From NCBI RefSeq assembly GCF_003254575.1, contig NZ_QJUA01000004.1:1-64000 (forward strand): DNA of 64,000 bases, given 5' to 3'. Positions 61,746-64,000 of this stretch are shown here, one piece after another. Each line of letters starts with the position of its first letter. Position 1 is the stretch's first letter. The notes beneath the pieces were generated by a model. The model searched no databases. It saw only the letters and a program-made list of their open reading frames with translations, and was not told the origin of the DNA. The DNA is from Mycobacterium kyogaense. GTDB lineage: Bacteria; Actinomycetota; Actinomycetes; Mycobacteriales; Mycobacteriaceae. The translations under genes were made by a program, and so were the position numbers.

Positions 61746-64000
61746 GTGACAACGAGCTCTGCATCGATTCGCCGTCCGAAACCCGTAACTGCCCGTCTCG
61801 CTGAGGAACTGGCCGTCGGGGAGGGGCAGGTCACCGCCGCCGTCCGGTTGCTGGACGAGGGCGCCACCGTGCCGTTCATCGCCCGCTACCGCAAGGAAGT
61901 AACCGGCAGCCTCGACGACGGTCAACTGCGCACGCTCGCCGACCGCCTGACGTATCTGCGCGAGCTCGACGAGCGCCGCGACGCGGTACTCATCTCGATC
62001 CGTGAACAGGGCAAACTGACCGACGAACTGGTCGAGGTGCTGATGTCCGCCGACACGAAGGCGCGTGTCGAGGACATCTACCTGCCGTACAAACCCAAGC
62101 GCAGGACCAAGGCGCAGATCGCGCGCGAAGCCGGGCTCGAACCGCTGGCCGACCGCCTGCTCGCCGATCCCACGCTGGTTCCCGATCAGGTGGCCGCCGA
62201 ATTCATCGGCGCCGAGGTGAGCGACGCCGCCGCGGCACTCGACGGCGCGCGGCACATCATCGTCGAGCGGGCCGCCGAGAACGCGGAGCTGGTCGGACAG
62301 GTGCGCGAGCACTTCTGGCAGCACGGCACGGTGCGCTCGCGCGCCGCCTCCGATGCCGTGGCCGCGACACCGAAGGCCCAGAAGTTCTCCGACTACTTCG
62401 ACTTCAGCGAACCCCTCACCCAGATGCCGTCGCACCGCGTCCTCGCGGTATTGCGCGGCGAAAAAGAGGAGGTGCTGGCGCTCAGCGTCGACGGCGGTGA
62501 GGATGCCGAGTACCAGGCGATGATCGCGCGCGCACTGGAGGTGGACCTGACCGCCGGCGGCGCTGCCACCCCGTGGCTGGCGGGCGTCGTCGGGTTCGCC
62601 TGGCGCACCCGGCTGTCGGTGTCGGCGTCGGTGGACGCGCGGGTCCGGCTGCGGCTGCGCGCCGAATCCGACGCGGTGACCGTGTTCGCCCGCAACTTGA
62701 AAGACCTGCTGCTCGCCGCCCCGGCAGGCAACCGCACCACGCTGGGATTGGATCCCGGCTTCCGTACCGGGGTCAAAGTGGCCGTCGTCGACGGCACCGG
62801 CAAGGTGCTCGACACCTGCGCCGTCTACCCGCACCAGCCGCAGAAGCAATGGGACGCCGCCAAGGCCACGCTGGCTGCGCTGGTCGCGCGTCACGGTGTC
62901 GAGCTGATCGCGATCGGCAACGGCACGGCCTCCCGCGAAACCGATGCGCTGGCCACCGAGTTGATCTCCGAGATCCGCGCGGCCGGCGCCGCGGCACCCA
63001 CGAAAGCAGTCGTCAGCGAGGCCGGCGCCTCGGTGTACTCGGCGTCGGCCTACGCCGCGCACGAGCTGCCCGACCTGGACGTCACACTGCGCGGCGCCGT
63101 GTCCATCGCCCGGCGCCTGCAGGACCCACTGGCAGAGCTGGTCAAGATCGAACCGAAGTCCATCGGCGTCGGCCAGTACCAGCACGACGTGACCCCGGGC
63201 ATCCTGGCCCGCAGTCTGGGCGCGGTGGTCGAGGACGCCGTGAACGCGGTCGGGGTCGACGTGAACACGGCCTCGGTGCCGCTGCTGGCCCGGGTATCGG
63301 GCATCACCGAGACGCTCGCCGAGTCGATCGTCGCGCATCGCGACCGCACCGGCCCCTTCCGCAGCCGGCGCGCGCTGTTGGAGGTGCCGCGGCTGGGCCC
63401 CAAAGCGTTCGAGCAGTGCGCGGGCTTCCTCCGCATCCGCGACGGGGAGGATCCTCTCGACAGCTCCGGGGTGCATCCGGAGTCCTATCCCGTGGTGCAC
63501 CGCATTCTGGATCGGGCCGGCGTGACCATGGCCGAGATCATCGGCAACCAGCGCGCGCTGCGATCGGTGCGGCCCGCCGAGATCGCCGACGAACGTTTCG
63601 GTGTGCCCACCGTGACCGACATCCTGGCCGAACTCGAGAAGCCGGGGCGTGATCCGCGGCCGGGGTTCACCACGGCGAGCTTCGCCGCCGGTGTGGAGAA
63701 GGTCGCCGACCTGAAGGAGGGGATGATCCTCGAGGGCGTGGTCACCAACGTCGCCGCGTTCGGCGCATTCGTCGACGTCGGTGTGCACCAAGACGGTCTG
63801 GTCCACGTCTCCGCGATGTCCGACCGCTATGTGTCCGATCCCCATGAGGTGGTGCGGTCCGGCCAGGTGGTGCGGGTGAAAGTGGTGTCTGTCGACGTCG
63901 AGCGGCAGCGGATCGGGTTGAGCCTGCGGCTCGACGAGAAAACCCGCGCCCCGCGCAATGAACCGGCCCAGCGCTCGGCGCCGCGGCGAGGGTCGGACCA
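61746..64000 (+). CDS. tex: Tex-family RNA-binding protein (partial, runs off window)
   Basis: At least 751 codons are open from GTG 61746 to the window end, giving a Tex protein that is incomplete here. The N-terminal helical domain has AEELAVGEGQVTAAVRLLDEGATVPFIARYRKE; YLPYKPKRRTKAQIARE follows. The YqgF/RNase H-like domain has LGLDPGFRTGVKVAVVD. The helix-hairpin-helix part has EDAVNAVGVDVNTASVPLL-type repeats. The S1 RNA-binding domain has GMILEGVVTNVAAFGAFVDVGVHQDGLVHVS near 63720. Tex affects transcription and RNA metabolism. The tail after the S1 domain is charged and disordered. The large minus-strand open frame opposite is a shadow. Confidence 0.93.
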   Translation, partial: MTTSSASIRRPKPVTARLAEELAVGEGQVTAAVRLLDEGATVPFIARYRKEVTGSLDDGQLRTLADRLTYLRELDERRDAVLISIREQGKLTDELVEVLMSADTKARVEDIYLPYKPKRRTKAQIAREAGLEPLADRLLADPTLVPDQVAAEFIGAEVSDAAAALDGARHIIVERAAENAELVGQVREHFWQHGTVRSRAASDAVAATPKAQKFSDYFDFSEPLTQMPSHRVLAVLRGEKEEVLALSVDGGEDAEYQAMIARALEVDLTAGGAATPWLAGVVGFAWRTRLSVSASVDARVRLRLRAESDAVTVFARNLKDLLLAAPAGNRTTLGLDPGFRTGVKVAVVDGTGKVLDTCAVYPHQPQKQWDAAKATLAALVARHGVELIAIGNGTASRETDALATELISEIRAAGAAAPTKAVVSEAGASVYSASAYAAHELPDLDVTLRGAVSIARRLQDPLAELVKIEPKSIGVGQYQHDVTPGILARSLGAVVEDAVNAVGVDVNTASVPLLARVSGITETLAESIVAHRDRTGPFRSRRALLEVPRLGPKAFEQCAGFLRIRDGEDPLDSSGVHPESYPVVHRILDRAGVTMAEIIGNQRALRSVRPAEIADERFGVPTVTDILAELEKPGRDPRPGFTTASFAAGVEKVADLKEGMILEGVVTNVAAFGAFVDVGVHQDGLVHVSAMSDRYVSDPHEVVRSGQVVRVKVVSVDVERQRIGLSLRLDEKTRAPRNEPAQRSAPRRGSD

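Noticed and set aside
60984..63845. A 953-codon open frame on the minus strand
   Set aside because: It is antisense to sigF and tex, which have clear conserved domains. Its product is a low-information Arg/Gly/His-rich sequence typical of a high-GC shadow frame.

Overview
The window is high-GC actinobacterial chromosome and most probably comes from a fast-growing mycobacterium (Mycolicibacterium type). The evidence is a furA-katG pair, a topoisomerase II pair of the M. smegmatis TopoNM kind, a UdgX-type uracil-DNA glycosylase, monomeric isocitrate dehydrogenase, apparently leaderless genes (a -10 hexamer 6-7 nt before ATG/GTG) and GTTT-N15-GGGTAT promoters of the SigF type. Species cannot be fixed from the sequence alone.

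Layout. 1-2953 is the end of an integrated element: a tyrosine integrase coupled to a small Cys/His protein, iterated repeats, a tRNA-Ala-like 68-mer and a 43-bp att core that is the 3' half of a tRNA-Pro(GGG) gene. An IS481-type element with a broken transposase (2953-4298) and the stub of a second one follow. 4.5-10 kb holds a TetR/SnoaL/SDR/quinone-oxidoreductase module, a STAS protein, an AraC regulator and a flavin-type oxidoreductase. 10.2-14.3 kb is the TopoNM operon. 17.3-19.7 kb is an arsenic operon (ArsR, CadI/ArsI, ACR3, ArsC). 20-27 kb holds envelope, exported and transport genes.

27.0-33.6 kb is a perfect-looking head-to-tail duplication of 3284 bp. It gives two copies of an amino-acid permease and a cupin gene. 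It also creates a truncated icd2 whose end is fused, with an ATGA overlap, to the second permease; the second, complete icd2 follows. After that come an acyltransferase, furA-katG, and a CheB plus STAS/ATPase pair.

41.7-56.2 kb is the most unusual region: a glycan locus with four GT4/GT2 glycosyltransferases, a UDP-xylose-synthase-like epimerase, a carbamoyltransferase, a GT2 fused to a GmhB-like phosphatase, two GT9 heptosyltransferase-like proteins, GmhA, a bifunctional HldE, an SDR and UDP-glucose dehydrogenase. Together these could make and transfer an NDP-heptose and UDP-GlcA/UDP-xylose into a carbamoylated surface glycan, a Gram-negative style pathway in a mycobacterium.

The cluster is preceded by a near-consensus SigF promoter. 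It is flanked on one side by CheB and a STAS/ATPase protein, and on the other by PhoU, a CheR-PAS protein and a SigF-family sigma factor, which suggests general-stress partner-switching control. The window ends inside a tex gene.
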